From: Leucobacter sp. 7(1)
GTDB lineage: Bacteria > Actinomycetota > Actinomycetes > Actinomycetales > Microbacteriaceae
Assembly: GCF_900163635.1 (NCBI RefSeq)
Contig: NZ_FUID01000013.1
Span: forward strand, 1-43,083
Direction of reading: 5' to 3'
Length of the DNA: 43,083 nucleotides
Shown here in pieces: positions 22,129 through 30,294 of this stretch. The number at the start of each line of letters is the position of its first letter. Positions within the stretch are counted from its first letter, which is position 1. The position numbers were made by a program, and so were the translations under genes. The notes under the pieces are model-generated. The model was not told the origin of the DNA and did not search any database. It worked only from the letters and a program-made list of their open reading frames with translations.

Positions 22129-23925
22129 TTATGCGGTGAGGATCATTTCGCCGATCGGGCGCGGCCGCCCAAACAGGTAGCCCTGGAACGCGTCCACGCC
22201 GATCTCTCGCAGCTTCGCGAACTGACCCTCGGTTTCCACGCCCTCGGCCACGATCTGGAGATTGAACGCGCGGCCCAGCCACACGATCGTTTCCGCGATC
22301 GCAGCGGCCTGGGCATCTTCCACGACGCTCGACACAAACGAGCGGTCGATCTTGAGCTGCTGCACCGGGAGCTGCTGCAGATAGCTCAGCGAGGAGTATC
22401 CGGTCCCGAAATCATCAAGCGAGGACTTGACGCCCTGGCGTCGAAGCGCACCAAGCAGGCCCACTGTGCGGTCGAGGTCGGTGTGGAGCACACTCTCCGT
22501 GAGCTCCAGAGTGAGCCGGTCCGGGCGTACACCGTGCCTGTCGATGATCTCACTGACCCGCTCCCCGAATCCGTCAACGCGCAGTTGACGCTCGCTCAGG
22601 TTGACCGAGAAGGTGAGGTCGGTGAGTGCGGGATCCACGCTCCAGTCCGACAGCGTGCGACAGGCCTGATCCAGCACCCACTCGCCGATCTCAACGATCG
22701 CGCCGGTCTGCTCGGCGAGCGGAATGAAGTCAGCAGGGGCGACAGTGCCGAGCGCGCTGCTAAACCACCGGATCAGGCCTTCTTCGCCGATCACCCGACG
22801 CTCGCGATCCACGATGGGCTGCGCAAAGAGCCGCAGCTCCCCGCGCTCGATCCCGCGGTGCAGCTCGGAGATCAGACGCACCCGATCTCGGGCCTCGTGC
22901 AGCATCCGCTGCTCGAACTGCCGCACGCGGTGGGTGCCCCCTTCACGGCGCACTCGCTTCCGCGCGATCTCCGAGCATTTCACAACCTCGTGTGGATCGT
23001 CACTCACGATGTAGTCGTTTGCCGGGCAGCGCGTCTCGCCCGCACGCACGGGTTCGGCCCCGATCGCCGTCCCCGTCCAGACGACGTACCCCACACTGGC
23101 AGACGCATCCACGAGCACGCCAGGGGCAAGTTCCATCGGTCCGGACAGTGCCTCCAGGACGCGGTCGATAAGCGCGCGGCACGCCACCGCGGCGGCCAGA
23201 CAATCCGATCCGAGATCCGGCAGCAAGAGACCAAATGTGTTCGAACCGATCCGGCCGATGTTCACGCCGCTCATGTCCGCGTCGCTCAGGCGGCGGGCGG
23301 ACTCCAGCAGCAAGCGGTCGCCAGCTTCGAAACCGAACGCGTCGTTCACCACGGACAACTCGTCGACGCTCACCGAGACGAACGCGTGGAACCCGGCTCC
23401 GGCTCCGACAGCAAACACGGAATCGATCGTGCGCAGCATCGACTCACGGTTGACCAGCCCCGTCACCGAGTCGTAGTAGGCGAGCCGGCGCACCTGCTCT
23501 TCGGCCTCGTGCCGCTGCGTTTCCTCGGTGCGGATAGAAACGTAGCGTTCCGGCTTGCCCCGCTCATCGAGAAGGGGGATAACCGTCGTGTCGACCCAGT
23601 ATTCCGAGCCGTCCTTGGCCCGGTTGCAGATCTCGTTTTTCCAGACCTCGCCCCGACCGATCACGCGCCACATCTCCTTGAAGAATTCTTTCGGGTGCCG
23701 CCCCGAGTTGATGATGTTGTGCGTGTGGCCGAGCAGTTCCTCGCGGCTGTACTGCGAAATCTCGCAGAACCTGTCATTCACGTGAGTGAGGATGCCACGC
23801 CGATCAGTGATCGCAACAATTGACGTTGCATCGAGCGCATACATGATCTCATCGAGCACCTGCGCGGACGCCGTGTGCTGCGATCTCAACGGGGGGGAAA
23901 GGCCCTGTTGCCTCCCCGTCACCAC
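22129..23925 (-). CDS. PAS-GGDEF-EAL protein, probable c-di-GMP phosphodiesterase
   Basis: A 598-residue cytoplasmic signalling protein. A PAS domain with PAC motif (about 22-140) is followed by a GGDEF domain (about 145-300) and an EAL domain (about 345-590). The GGDEF active-site loop reads GSNTF (227-231), so diguanylate cyclase activity is unlikely. The EAL domain keeps the expected catalytic and metal-binding set: Glu382 (EGLIRW), Asn442, Glu474, Asp504-Asp505 (DDFGTGYSSL), Lys525, Glu561 (AEGVET) and Gln581. It should therefore hydrolyse c-di-GMP, perhaps under control of the PAS domain. No membrane segment is visible. It is convergent with mrp and sits between mrp and tatB. Confidence 0.93.
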   Translation of the reverse strand: MVTGRQQGLSPPLRSQHTASAQVLDEIMYALDATSIVAITDRRGILTHVNDRFCEISQYSREELLGHTHNIINSGRHPKEFFKEMWRVIGRGEVWKNEICNRAKDGSEYWVDTTVIPLLDERGKPERYVSIRTEETQRHEAEEQVRRLAYYDSVTGLVNRESMLRTIDSVFAVGAGAGFHAFVSVSVDELSVVNDAFGFEAGDRLLLESARRLSDADMSGVNIGRIGSNTFGLLLPDLGSDCLAAAVACRALIDRVLEALSGPMELAPGVLVDASASVGYVVWTGTAIGAEPVRAGETRCPANDYIVSDDPHEVVKCSEIARKRVRREGGTHRVRQFEQRMLHEARDRVRLISELHRGIERGELRLFAQPIVDRERRVIGEEGLIRWFSSALGTVAPADFIPLAEQTGAIVEIGEWVLDQACRTLSDWSVDPALTDLTFSVNLSERQLRVDGFGERVSEIIDRHGVRPDRLTLELTESVLHTDLDRTVGLLGALRRQGVKSSLDDFGTGYSSLSYLQQLPVQQLKIDRSFVSSVVEDAQAAAIAETIVWLGRAFNLQIVAEGVETEGQFAKLREIGVDAFQGYLFGRPRPIGEMILTA

Positions 23926-23953
23926 TCTCTGCGTTCACTCCCGCTCCTTTGAG

Positions 23954-24325
23954 TCACGTGGCTTCCTCATCAAAGTAGACGCCACCCTCCGGCGGGCCCG
24001 CCGCAGCGGCCGCACTCCGTTTTGCGGAGGCCTCTGCGATCCGGGCGCGTCGTGCCTCAGCATGGGCTTCCCGCTCGTCTTCGACAAGCGCGTCGCGAAT
24101 GATTCGGCGGGGGTCGTACTGGCGCGGATCCAACTGACGCCAGTCGACTTCGTCGAACTCCGGGCCCATCTCGTCTTTCAGACGATCCTTGGCACCATCA
24201 GCCATACGCTTCAAGTTTCGGACGAGCTCGCCGAGCTTTTTCGCGTACACGGGCAGACGGTCGGGACCCAGCAAAAAGAGGGCGATCAGCATGATCACCA
24301 TAATCTTTTCGAAGTTGAGTCCCAT
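23954..24325 (-). CDS. tatB: Sec-independent translocase subunit TatB
   Basis: A 123-residue TatB protein. It has a single N-terminal membrane helix with the family signature (MGLNFEKIMVIMLIALFLLG, then GPDRLP), an amphipathic helix (about 25-50, AKKLGELVRNLKRMADGAK) and a charged C-terminal tail. With TatA and TatC it exports folded twin-arginine proteins. tatA and tatC are not in the window, as usual in actinobacteria, where tatB stands apart. I chose ATG at 24325; longer frames lack the Tat signature at their N-terminus. It lies divergent to the O-methyltransferase and 28 bp downstream of it on the minus strand is the EAL gene. Confidence 0.95.
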   Translation of the reverse strand: MGLNFEKIMVIMLIALFLLGPDRLPVYAKKLGELVRNLKRMADGAKDRLKDEMGPEFDEVDWRQLDPRQYDPRRIIRDALVEDEREAHAEARRARIAEASAKRSAAAAAGPPEGGVYFDEEAT

Positions 24326-24517
24326 GGGTGACCATCGTACCGCTCGCGCGCGCACAAACGCGGAACGCGCGGGGGTGAAATACAGGGCGAACAGGCGTGG
24401 GATCATCTGAATGCGCTCCCCCACCTCTACGCTGGGGACAGCGCGCACCAGGGTTCTCCGTCGAAACCCCGGCAATGCCGGAGTTCCGGACGGCGCAGCA
24501 GACATCCGGAGGGAACC

Positions 24518-25150
24518 GTGAGCAAGCTCGAACGTAACTGGCAGTTCGCCGAACAGTACCCGGAAGAGACAGCGGCACTCGTCCGCGCGCGCCGGCTCGC
24601 CCTCGAGCTGGGGATCGAACCCGTGAGTCGTTCCATTGGGGCGCAGCTGTCTGGGCTCGCCGCACTCACCCGCGCCCAGGCGATCTGCGAGGTCGGGACG
24701 GGTGTTGGCGTCAGCGGACTCTCCCTGCTGCGCCACACACCCGATGCCACGCTCACCTCAATCGAGGTCGAAGCCGAATACCTGCGCGAGGCACGCAACA
24801 TGTTCGCCGAGGCGGGCGTACCGGCGGCACGCCTGCGGCTGATCGAGGGCGATGCCCGGCACGTGATGCCCCGGCTCAACCTCGACTCCTACGATCTTGT
24901 GCTTCTTGACGCGGATCCCGCGCAGCTCCTCGAGCACTTCGAGTACGCACTCGGTATTGTGCGCCCGGGCGGCTGCATCGTTGTGCCTGGTGCCTTCTCC
25001 CACGGGCGGGTGCCGGATCCCGCGGCCCGAGACGCCGAGACCCAGGCCGTGCGCGATCTCCTGACCCTCGTCGCAGAATCCCCCGCGATCGCCCCCATGC
25101 TGTCCCCCGCGGGCGACGGTCTCCTCACGCTGGTCCGCCTCGAAATCTAG
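24518..25150 (+). CDS. O-methyltransferase (SAM-dependent, family 3)
   Basis: A 210-residue class I methyltransferase. SAM motif I is EVGTGVGVSGLSLL, the acidic end of strand 2 is TSIEVEAEYLREA and the metal-binding Asp region is LVLLDADPAQLLEHFEYAL, as in family 3 catechol- or CoA-type O-methyltransferases (mycobacterial Rv1220c type). The substrate is unknown. GTG at 24518 is preceded by GGAGGG. In mycobacteria the homologue sits beside sigE and tatB; here the sigE block is absent and the gene is directly divergent from tatB. Confidence 0.92.
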   Translation: MSKLERNWQFAEQYPEETAALVRARRLALELGIEPVSRSIGAQLSGLAALTRAQAICEVGTGVGVSGLSLLRHTPDATLTSIEVEAEYLREARNMFAEAGVPAARLRLIEGDARHVMPRLNLDSYDLVLLDADPAQLLEHFEYALGIVRPGGCIVVPGAFSHGRVPDPAARDAETQAVRDLLTLVAESPAIAPMLSPAGDGLLTLVRLEI

Positions 25151-25157
25151 CGGGCAG

Positions 25158-25225
25158 CCCCGCCGAGAAGCCGCTTTCGCACGTTCACCGCATGATCGCG
25201 GTGCGAAAGTGGCTTCTCGGCGGGG
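25158..25225. terminator. Long bidirectional hairpin
   Basis: A 25-base arm (25158-25182) pairs with 25201-25225 with a single G-U wobble and an 18-base loop. It lies between the convergent O-methyltransferase and phosphatase genes, starting 7 bases after the first stop codon. It is probably a shared terminator. Confidence 0.8.
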
Positions 25226-25272
25226 TGTGTATGTGTGTGGCAGGGACTCGGGTCGGGAACTCGGGTCTGTGT

Positions 25273-27453
25273 CTAGGCCCCGGGCTCCTCAGCGGTGCGG
25301 GCTGTGCGGCGCAGTCGCGCCACGAGGAACGCGCCCGCTCCGGCAAGCACTGCGAACACGGCACCGCCCACAAGCAGGCCCGGGACCGCGTCGCCGCCCG
25401 TGACCGCAAGCTTCGCGCCCGCGTCTGCGCCCGTACCCGAAGCGCTGCCCGTACCTGGCGTCGGCTGCGTGCCCGGATTCGGCGTCGTACCGGGATCAGT
25501 CGTCCCCGGATCAGTGGTGCCTGGATCAGTGGTGCCTGGATCAGTCGTCCCCGGATCAGTAGCGCCCGGATCAGTGGTGCCCGGGTCAGTGCCGGGATCA
25601 GTGGTCCCCGGATCAGTACCCGGATCCACTACCGGGGTCACCGTCAGCTCGTGCGTGATCTCCGTGCCGTCGGCCCGAATGATTGCGAGTGTGTGATCCC
25701 CCGCGGCCGTGTCAGCCGGGATCGTAAGTTCCCCGGCGAAGCCACCTGTTGCGTCCGCCGTGATCGCACCGAGACTCACCGGCGTAGAGCGGAGTTCCGC
25801 AGTGACACGCTCCTCGGAGGCAAAGCCGGCACCGGTCACGGTGACCGCACCACCCGCGGCGACGCTCGGAGCCGAGAGCGACACGGTAGCCGGGGCCACC
25901 GGGGCCTCGGGCTGGCTGAAGCGAACTTGATCGATCACCCAGAACGCGGAGTTGTTCCCCGAGTACGAGAACTGCAGGCTCAGAGTCTTCGGGAGCGCCC
26001 CGTTCTCGCCGCGGGGCAGCTCGATCGTCTGCCGCTCCACCGCATTCACGGGGTTCTCACGGGTGCCGTCAGCCTGGTAGTCAACGAGCTTCTGACGCGG
26101 GATCCCTGACGCCTCGTCAAACGTGACCCACACGCTCGCCCCCTGGGGGCCGTCAACGGCGTAATCCGAGACGAACGACACATCCGCAGTTGCGGCCCCA
26201 TTGAGCTCATAGGCCGGGCTAACCAAGGTCGAGTCGAACAAGTTCCCGCCGCGCGGATTCACGTCGGCCCACTCGTCAGAGTCGGCAATAGCGAACACAT
26301 CGCGCGAGCGAACGTTGTTCTCGCGGTGCTGTCCGAGCTCGACATTGGAGAAGAAGTTGTCGGTCATGAAGGTCCAGCCGCGGAACTCGGGCGCTCCCCC
26401 GGTCGGCATCCGAGAGTTGTCGGCGTTCCAGCCCTCCGGTGCCACATCGGTCCAGCCGAGCAGCTGTCCGGGGCCTGCCTCCTGCGCCGCGGTGCGCAGT
26501 TGCGGGCGCAGAGTGTCGAAGTCGTCCGGCATGATGTCCGGCACGTTCTGTCCGTCGAGGTCCCACGCGGGGTCCGCGGCGATCCCGGTGTGGGCGAGAA
26601 CAGTTGGCGCGATGTCTGAGATCCGCACGTCGTGACGCACGGAGCCCGGGACAAACCCGCCGCCCTGTGCAATGACGTAGGTCTGTCGTTCGAGCTTCGT
26701 CGAACCGCCATGGCCCCCTCGGGGGGTGTGGCCGTGGTCCGAGGTCACGAGAATCAGCCAGTCCTCATTCGCCGCGTCGGGGCGCGAGGTAACCGCGGCA
26801 ACCATCTCACCGATCTGCGCGTCTGCCTTCGTGAGTGCGGCCAAGTATGCCGCGGAACTGGACCCGCTGCTGTGTCCCGCACCGTCAACCTCGTCGAGGT
26901 GCACAAACACGTCGTCGGTTTCGGGCTTCTGCAGCTCCTGCACGACCCTGGCAGTCGTGGCCGCGTCGCCGGCACCCCGCTCGCGCAGATCAACCGCCGG
27001 ACCAAACACTGTTGTCGAGATCGGCCCCCAGGTGCCAATCGCCGCAGTGGTCCGCTCGGGTGTCGTCGCCTCGATGCGCGTCAGATAATCCGGGTACTGC
27101 GCATAGTTCGGTGCGGTGAAGTCGTTGTTCACAACGTGGTGCTTGTCCGGCCACACTCCCGTCGCAATCGTCGACCACCCGGCACCCGAGACTGTCGGGG
27201 CCATCGGATTGCCCGGCAGATTGCTTGCCGCGGTGAGCCCGCCGGCCTGCAGCGCCTGCACGTTCGGCATGCTGGCCCCGGCCATCGCGTCAAAGGTCGC
27301 GCCGTCAACGCCGATCACGAGAGTTTTCGGAACGGCAGTCGCCGCGGACAGCGTGCCCTGTAGCGCCGACGCCGCGGGCACGACACCGGCGCAGACGCCA
27401 GTCACTCCCAACGCGATAGCACCCAACGACGCCGCAAATGCGTGTTTCCTCAC
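25273..27453 (-). CDS. LAxTG-anchored alkaline-phosphatase-superfamily enzyme
   Basis: A 726-residue cell-wall protein. It has a signal peptide (1-31) and a nucleotide pyrophosphatase/phosphodiesterase-type catalytic domain (about 42-330). Likely two-metal ligands are Asp50, Thr87 (PTVSGAGWST), Asp190, His194 (DGAGH), Asp239-His240 (TSDHGH) and His248. A beta-sandwich-like region follows (about 330-510) and then an Ig-like domain (about 515-605). The Asp-Pro-Gly-Thr-rich stalk runs from about 610 to 670, and LAVTG at 682-686 precedes a hydrophobic stretch and Arg-rich tail, the class E sortase signal of actinobacteria. It probably releases phosphate or cleaves phosphodiesters at the surface. 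The start is GTG with GGAG upstream. No sortase gene is in the window. Confidence 0.9.
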   Translation of the reverse strand: MRKHAFAASLGAIALGVTGVCAGVVPAASALQGTLSAATAVPKTLVIGVDGATFDAMAGASMPNVQALQAGGLTAASNLPGNPMAPTVSGAGWSTIATGVWPDKHHVVNNDFTAPNYAQYPDYLTRIEATTPERTTAAIGTWGPISTTVFGPAVDLRERGAGDAATTARVVQELQKPETDDVFVHLDEVDGAGHSSGSSSAAYLAALTKADAQIGEMVAAVTSRPDAANEDWLILVTSDHGHTPRGGHGGSTKLERQTYVIAQGGGFVPGSVRHDVRISDIAPTVLAHTGIAADPAWDLDGQNVPDIMPDDFDTLRPQLRTAAQEAGPGQLLGWTDVAPEGWNADNSRMPTGGAPEFRGWTFMTDNFFSNVELGQHRENNVRSRDVFAIADSDEWADVNPRGGNLFDSTLVSPAYELNGAATADVSFVSDYAVDGPQGASVWVTFDEASGIPRQKLVDYQADGTRENPVNAVERQTIELPRGENGALPKTLSLQFSYSGNNSAFWVIDQVRFSQPEAPVAPATVSLSAPSVAAGGAVTVTGAGFASEERVTAELRSTPVSLGAITADATGGFAGELTIPADTAAGDHTLAIIRADGTEITHELTVTPVVDPGTDPGTTDPGTDPGTTDPGATDPGTTDPGTTDPGTTDPGTTDPGTTPNPGTQPTPGTGSASGTGADAGAKLAVTGGDAVPGLLVGGAVFAVLAGAGAFLVARLRRTARTAEEPGA
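25489..25632. repeat. 15-bp tandem repeats encoding the DPGTT stalk
   Basis: Units near GGATCAGTGGTGCCC recur with 15-bp period, with some 12-bp units mixed in. On the minus strand they encode the Asp-Pro-Gly-Thr-Thr stalk that places the enzyme away from its sortase anchor. The length probably varies between strains. Confidence 0.85.
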
Positions 27454-27490
27454 AGTGAGTCACTCCAAGATGTCTTGAGAAGCAGTGGAT

Positions 27491-27516
27491 CGGCGCGTCC
27501 CACGTGGGACGCGCCG
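27491..27516. promoter_or_regulatory. Perfect 26-bp palindrome upstream of the LAxTG phosphatase
   Basis: The sequence is its own reverse complement over 26 bases with CACGTG at its centre and no loop. It lies 38-63 bases upstream of the GTG start, where an operator could sit. It could instead be a terminator hairpin with a four-base loop. Confidence 0.5.
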
Positions 27517-27706
27517 CGTTCCAGTCTGCGCAATGCTTCTCCGGCCGCCCGCGACACGCATCACGGCCATGCACCTTTCCCCACGGAGTCACCCTGCGTT
27601 CAGTTGTCCACACAACTCTGCACCCCGCAACGTGCCAGTGCTCAGCCCGGTAAGGCGAGGTTCCCGGTTCGCGGGATCGCCACTCCCCGGGCAACTGGAC
27701 CCCGCA

Positions 27707-27757
27707 GGAAACACAACGGCCCCAAGACTCTCTGAGTCTTGGGGCCGTTGTGTTTCC
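27707..27757. terminator. Perfect 24-bp hairpin after the DUF3117 gene
   Basis: A 24-base arm (27707-27730) and its exact complement (27734-27757) are separated by TCT. It begins 23 bases past the DUF3117 stop on the minus strand. It is a strong stem without a pronounced U-tract, and most likely the terminator of that gene. Confidence 0.8.
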
Positions 27758-27780
27758 GGGCTGCATCCCGGCGACGACAC

Positions 27781-27951
27781 TTAGCCGTCGAGTACTCCAG
27801 CGAGCACGTCTCGCAGTTCCGCCGCTTCCTGGTCGTTGACCGAGACGACAAGACGTCCACCGCCCTCGAGCGGAACCCGAACGACGATCAGCCTGCTTTC
27901 ACGCACCGCCTCCATGGGTCCATCCCCAGTCCTCGGTTTCATTGCAGCCAT
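27781..27951 (-). CDS. DUF3117 family small protein
   Basis: A 56-residue protein that starts MAAMKPRTGDGPMEAVRES and contains VRVPLEGGGRLVVSV. This is the near-universal actinobacterial DUF3117 family (mycobacterial Rv1211 type), whose function is unknown. The start at 27951 is fixed by family similarity and by GAGGAGG four bases upstream. It is flanked by dapE upstream and a 24-bp hairpin downstream. The local order dapD, dapE, DUF3117, O-methyltransferase matches mycobacteria. Confidence 0.92.
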   Translation of the reverse strand: MAAMKPRTGDGPMEAVRESRLIVVRVPLEGGGRLVVSVNDQEAAELRDVLAGVLDG

Positions 27952-28084
27952 GACGCCTCCTCGCATAGTTTGGTGGTTCGAATCCATTTTATCGGAGTGC
28001 GAGCGGCCAAGGCGAACCCGAGGGGCAAACCGTGACGTCCGGTGACCGGAATCCGCGGGAATTCTGCCGCCGCTGCGGGCCGAT

Positions 28085-29200
28085 CTAGGCCTGCGCGAGC
28101 CACGCGCGCAACGCCGCGGCACTCTCTTCGATCTGTGCCACCGGCACCCGCTCGTCGTCGGCGTGCGCGAGCAGCGCGTTGCCTGGGCCGAAGTTCACCG
28201 CGGGAATTCCGAGTGCGGAGAACCGCGAGACGTCAGTCCAACCGAGTTTGGCTGTGGGCACGGCACCGACCGCCGCAACGAAGCCCTGCGCGAGCGGCGC
28301 GTCCAAGCCAGGGCGGGCCCCGGGCGCGAGGTCGACGATCTCGACGGTGTCGGCATCGGCGAAGAACTCACGCACAACGCCCACGGCCTCATCCGCAGAC
28401 CGACTGGGGGCGAAGCGATAGTTCACCTCGATGACGCAGCGGTCAGGGATCACGTTTCCCGCGACGCCCCCCTCGATCCGCACCGCATTCAGGCCCTCGC
28501 GGTATTCGAGCCCGTCGACCACGATCCGCGCAGCCTCCCAGCTCGCCAGCCGGTCCAGGAGCACCCCGGCGCGGTGGATCGCGTTCACACCCATCCAGCT
28601 TCGCGCCGAGTGCGCCCGTGTCCCGTGCAATTCGACACGGGCGCGCAGCGTCCCGTTGCAGCCGCCCTCGATCGTTCCGTTCGACGGCTCACCCAAGATC
28701 GCGAAGTCCGCGTCGAACAGTTCAGGGTGATTCCGCATCGCACGGCCCAGGCCGCTCAGCTCCGACGCGACTTCCTCGTGGTCGTACCAGACCCAGGTGA
28801 GGTCCACCGCGGGCGCGGTGAGTTCGACGGCGAGTGCGAGCTGCACGGCCACGCCGGCCTTCATATCGACTGTGCCGCGCCCCCAGATCACCGCCTCCCC
28901 GGTTGCGGGATCGAGCTCGTCACGCACGGGGAGATTCGCGTTGATCGGTACGGTGTCGAGGTGACCGGCGATCGCGACCCGTCGATCTCGCCCGAGTTCC
29001 GTCCGAGCGATCAGGGTGTCGCCGTCTCGAGTCAGGGCCAAGTGCGGTGCGTGCGTCCGCAGCATGGCCTCGACAGCGTCGGCGATACCACGCTCGTCGC
29101 CAGAGACAGACGGGATATTGCAGAGCTGCCGGGTGAGCCCAACGGGTCCGGCGCTCGGGTCAAGCTCGAAGTGGGGACGCGGTGCTTCCTGAGCGGTCAT
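28085..29200 (-). CDS. dapE: Succinyl-diaminopimelate desuccinylase
   Basis: An M20-family Zn enzyme of 371 residues that removes succinate from N-succinyl-LL-diaminopimelate on the way to DAP and lysine. Metal ligands and catalytic residues are His80 and Asp82 (AGHLDTVP), Asp112 ([10 protein letters not shown]) and Glu142-Glu143 (DHEEV). A C-terminal His lies in [13 protein letters not shown]. The dimerisation insert spans about 175-290. It is of the actinobacterial DapE type. It is divergent from dapD with only 74 bp between starts. TAGGCT lies six bases before the ATG and no ribosome binding site is seen, suggesting a leaderless message. Confidence 0.95.
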   Translation of the reverse strand: MTAQEAPRPHFELDPSAGPVGLTRQLCNIPSVSGDERGIADAVEAMLRTHAPHLALTRDGDTLIARTELGRDRRVAIAGHLDTVPINANLPVRDELDPATGEAVIWGRGTVDMKAGVAVQLALAVELTAPAVDLTWVWYDHEEVASELSGLGRAMRNHPELFDADFAILGEPSNGTIEGGCNGTLRARVELHGTRAHSARSWMGVNAIHRAGVLLDRLASWEAARIVVDGLEYREGLNAVRIEGGVAGNVIPDRCVIEVNYRFAPSRSADEAVGVVREFFADADTVEIVDLAPGARPGLDAPLAQGFVAAVGAVPTAKLGWTDVSRFSALGIPAVNFGPGNALLAHADDERVPVAQIEESAAALRAWLAQA

Positions 29201-29206
29201 CCGTTC

Positions 29207-29212
29207 AGCCTA
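29207..29212 (-). promoter_or_regulatory. Candidate -10 of a leaderless dapE message
   Basis: TAGGCT on the minus strand lies six bases before the dapE ATG. The spacing fits a transcript that begins at or next to the start codon. No Shine-Dalgarno sequence is present. Confidence 0.45.
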
Positions 29213-29261
29213 CGTGTTTCCCCGCGTGTCTCGCGCGTGCACCGAGCGGCTTTCACCCCAT

Positions 29262-29267
29262 TACCAT
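29262..29267 (+). promoter_or_regulatory. Candidate -10 of a leaderless dapD message
   Basis: TACCAT lies seven bases before the dapD ATG at 29275, with no Shine-Dalgarno sequence. The mirror arrangement to dapE suggests that both divergent genes are leaderless. Confidence 0.45.
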
Positions 29268-29274
29268 TGAACGC

Positions 29275-30231
29275 ATGACTGACTCTCGCACCGCCTGGGC
29301 CGCCGGAATCGCCACGATCGCAGCCGATGGCTCGACGCTCGACGCCTGGTACCCCGACCCCGTGCTCGGGCGACGGCCAACAGACCGGGATCCCTGGATC
29401 GCCCCGGCAGAACTCGCGGGCCTCACCGGCACCGATGCCGCCCGCGGCGTGGAACTGCGGTTTGTCAATCTCGAGATCGACCTGGATGCGGCACCCACAT
29501 CGACGGAGGATGCGTATCTCCGCCTGCATCTGCTCTCCCACTGCCGCGTTCTCCCCAATTCGCTGAACCTCGAAGGGATCTTCGGCAAGTTGCCGAACGT
29601 CGCGTGGACGACGGCGGGACCGATGCTGCCGCAGGACTACGCTGCACGGCTTCCGCTCCTGAAGCGCGCGGGCATCACCGCTGTCGGTGTCGACAAGTTC
29701 CCCCGACTCACCGACTATGTCGTGCCGGAGGGAGTGCGGATCGCGGATGCCTCCCGGGTGCGACTGGGAGCGCATCTCGCCCCCGGCACCACGGTGATGC
29801 ACGAGGGGTTCGTGAACTTCAACGCGGGCACCCTCGGGGCGTCAATGGTGGAGGGCCGGATCTCGCAGGGCGTCGTCGTGGGCGACGGCTCGGATATTGG
29901 GGGTGGTGCCTCGATTATGGGCACGCTCTCGGGTGGTGGGACACAGCGGATCACGATCGGCGAGCGTACCCTGCTCGGGGCGAACTCCGGGATCGGAATC
30001 TCGCTGGGCGATGACAGTGTCGTCGAGGCGGGCCTGTACGTGACCGCGGGCACAAAGGTGCGCCTGCCGCGCGGTACCGCGGACTCCGCGGGTGAGGCAA
30101 TCGAGGTGAAGGCCCTGGAACTCTCTGGGGTACCGCAGCTGCTCTTCCGGCGCAACTCGCGTTCCGGCGCGGTCGAGGCCCTTCCGCGCGAGGGCAGCGG
30201 CATCGTCTTGAACGCTGCGCTGCACGCCTAG
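29275..30231 (+). CDS. dapD: Tetrahydrodipicolinate N-succinyltransferase
   Basis: A 318-residue acyltransferase that moves succinyl from succinyl-CoA to tetrahydrodipicolinate, the first step of the succinylase branch of DAP synthesis. The C-terminal half shows a left-handed beta-helix hexapeptide pattern ([20 protein letters not shown], then [30 protein letters not shown] runs). The N-terminal 100 residues are the actinobacterial-type domain, unlike the shorter enterobacterial DapD. ATG at 29275 starts [11 protein letters not shown]; the longer frame begins inside the divergent dapE gene. It ends just before a perfect 14-bp terminator hairpin. Confidence 0.95.
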   Translation: MTDSRTAWAAGIATIAADGSTLDAWYPDPVLGRRPTDRDPWIAPAELAGLTGTDAARGVELRFVNLEIDLDAAPTSTEDAYLRLHLLSHCRVLPNSLNLEGIFGKLPNVAWTTAGPMLPQDYAARLPLLKRAGITAVGVDKFPRLTDYVVPEGVRIADASRVRLGAHLAPGTTVMHEGFVNFNAGTLGASMVEGRISQGVVVGDGSDIGGGASIMGTLSGGGTQRITIGERTLLGANSGIGISLGDDSVVEAGLYVTAGTKVRLPRGTADSAGEAIEVKALELSGVPQLLFRRNSRSGAVEALPREGSGIVLNAALHA

Positions 30232-30248
30232 TACTCGAACGAACTGCT

Positions 30249-30280
30249 GCGGGCCACCCGGAGCATTCCGGGTGGCCCGC
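30249..30280. terminator. Bidirectional hairpin between dapD and the lamin-tail gene
   Basis: GCGGGCCACCCGGA (30249-30262) pairs perfectly with 30267-30280 around a GCAT loop. It lies 17 bases past the dapD stop and 14 bases past the stop of the convergent gene, so it can serve both. Confidence 0.85.
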
Positions 30281-30294
30281 CGCGCTGCGTGCGG

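Larger units (their letters stand above)
27454..27780. other. Intergenic region rich in palindromes
   Basis: This 327-bp gap between the DUF3117 gene and the phosphatase gene (both minus strand) shows no coding sequence I trust. It holds the 26-bp perfect palindrome at 27491-27516 and the 24-bp hairpin at 27707-27757, listed separately. The stretch 27520-27700 shows nothing I can identify. Confidence 0.5.

Noticed and set aside
22129..23925. Diguanylate cyclase
   Set aside because: The GGDEF signature is degenerate (GSNTF).
25489..25632. CRISPR-like array
   Set aside because: The repeats are in-frame codons for the DPGTT stalk of a surface protein.
27630..27700. A tRNA-like GGTTCGCGG motif
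   Set aside because: No acceptor or anticodon stem can be formed around it.
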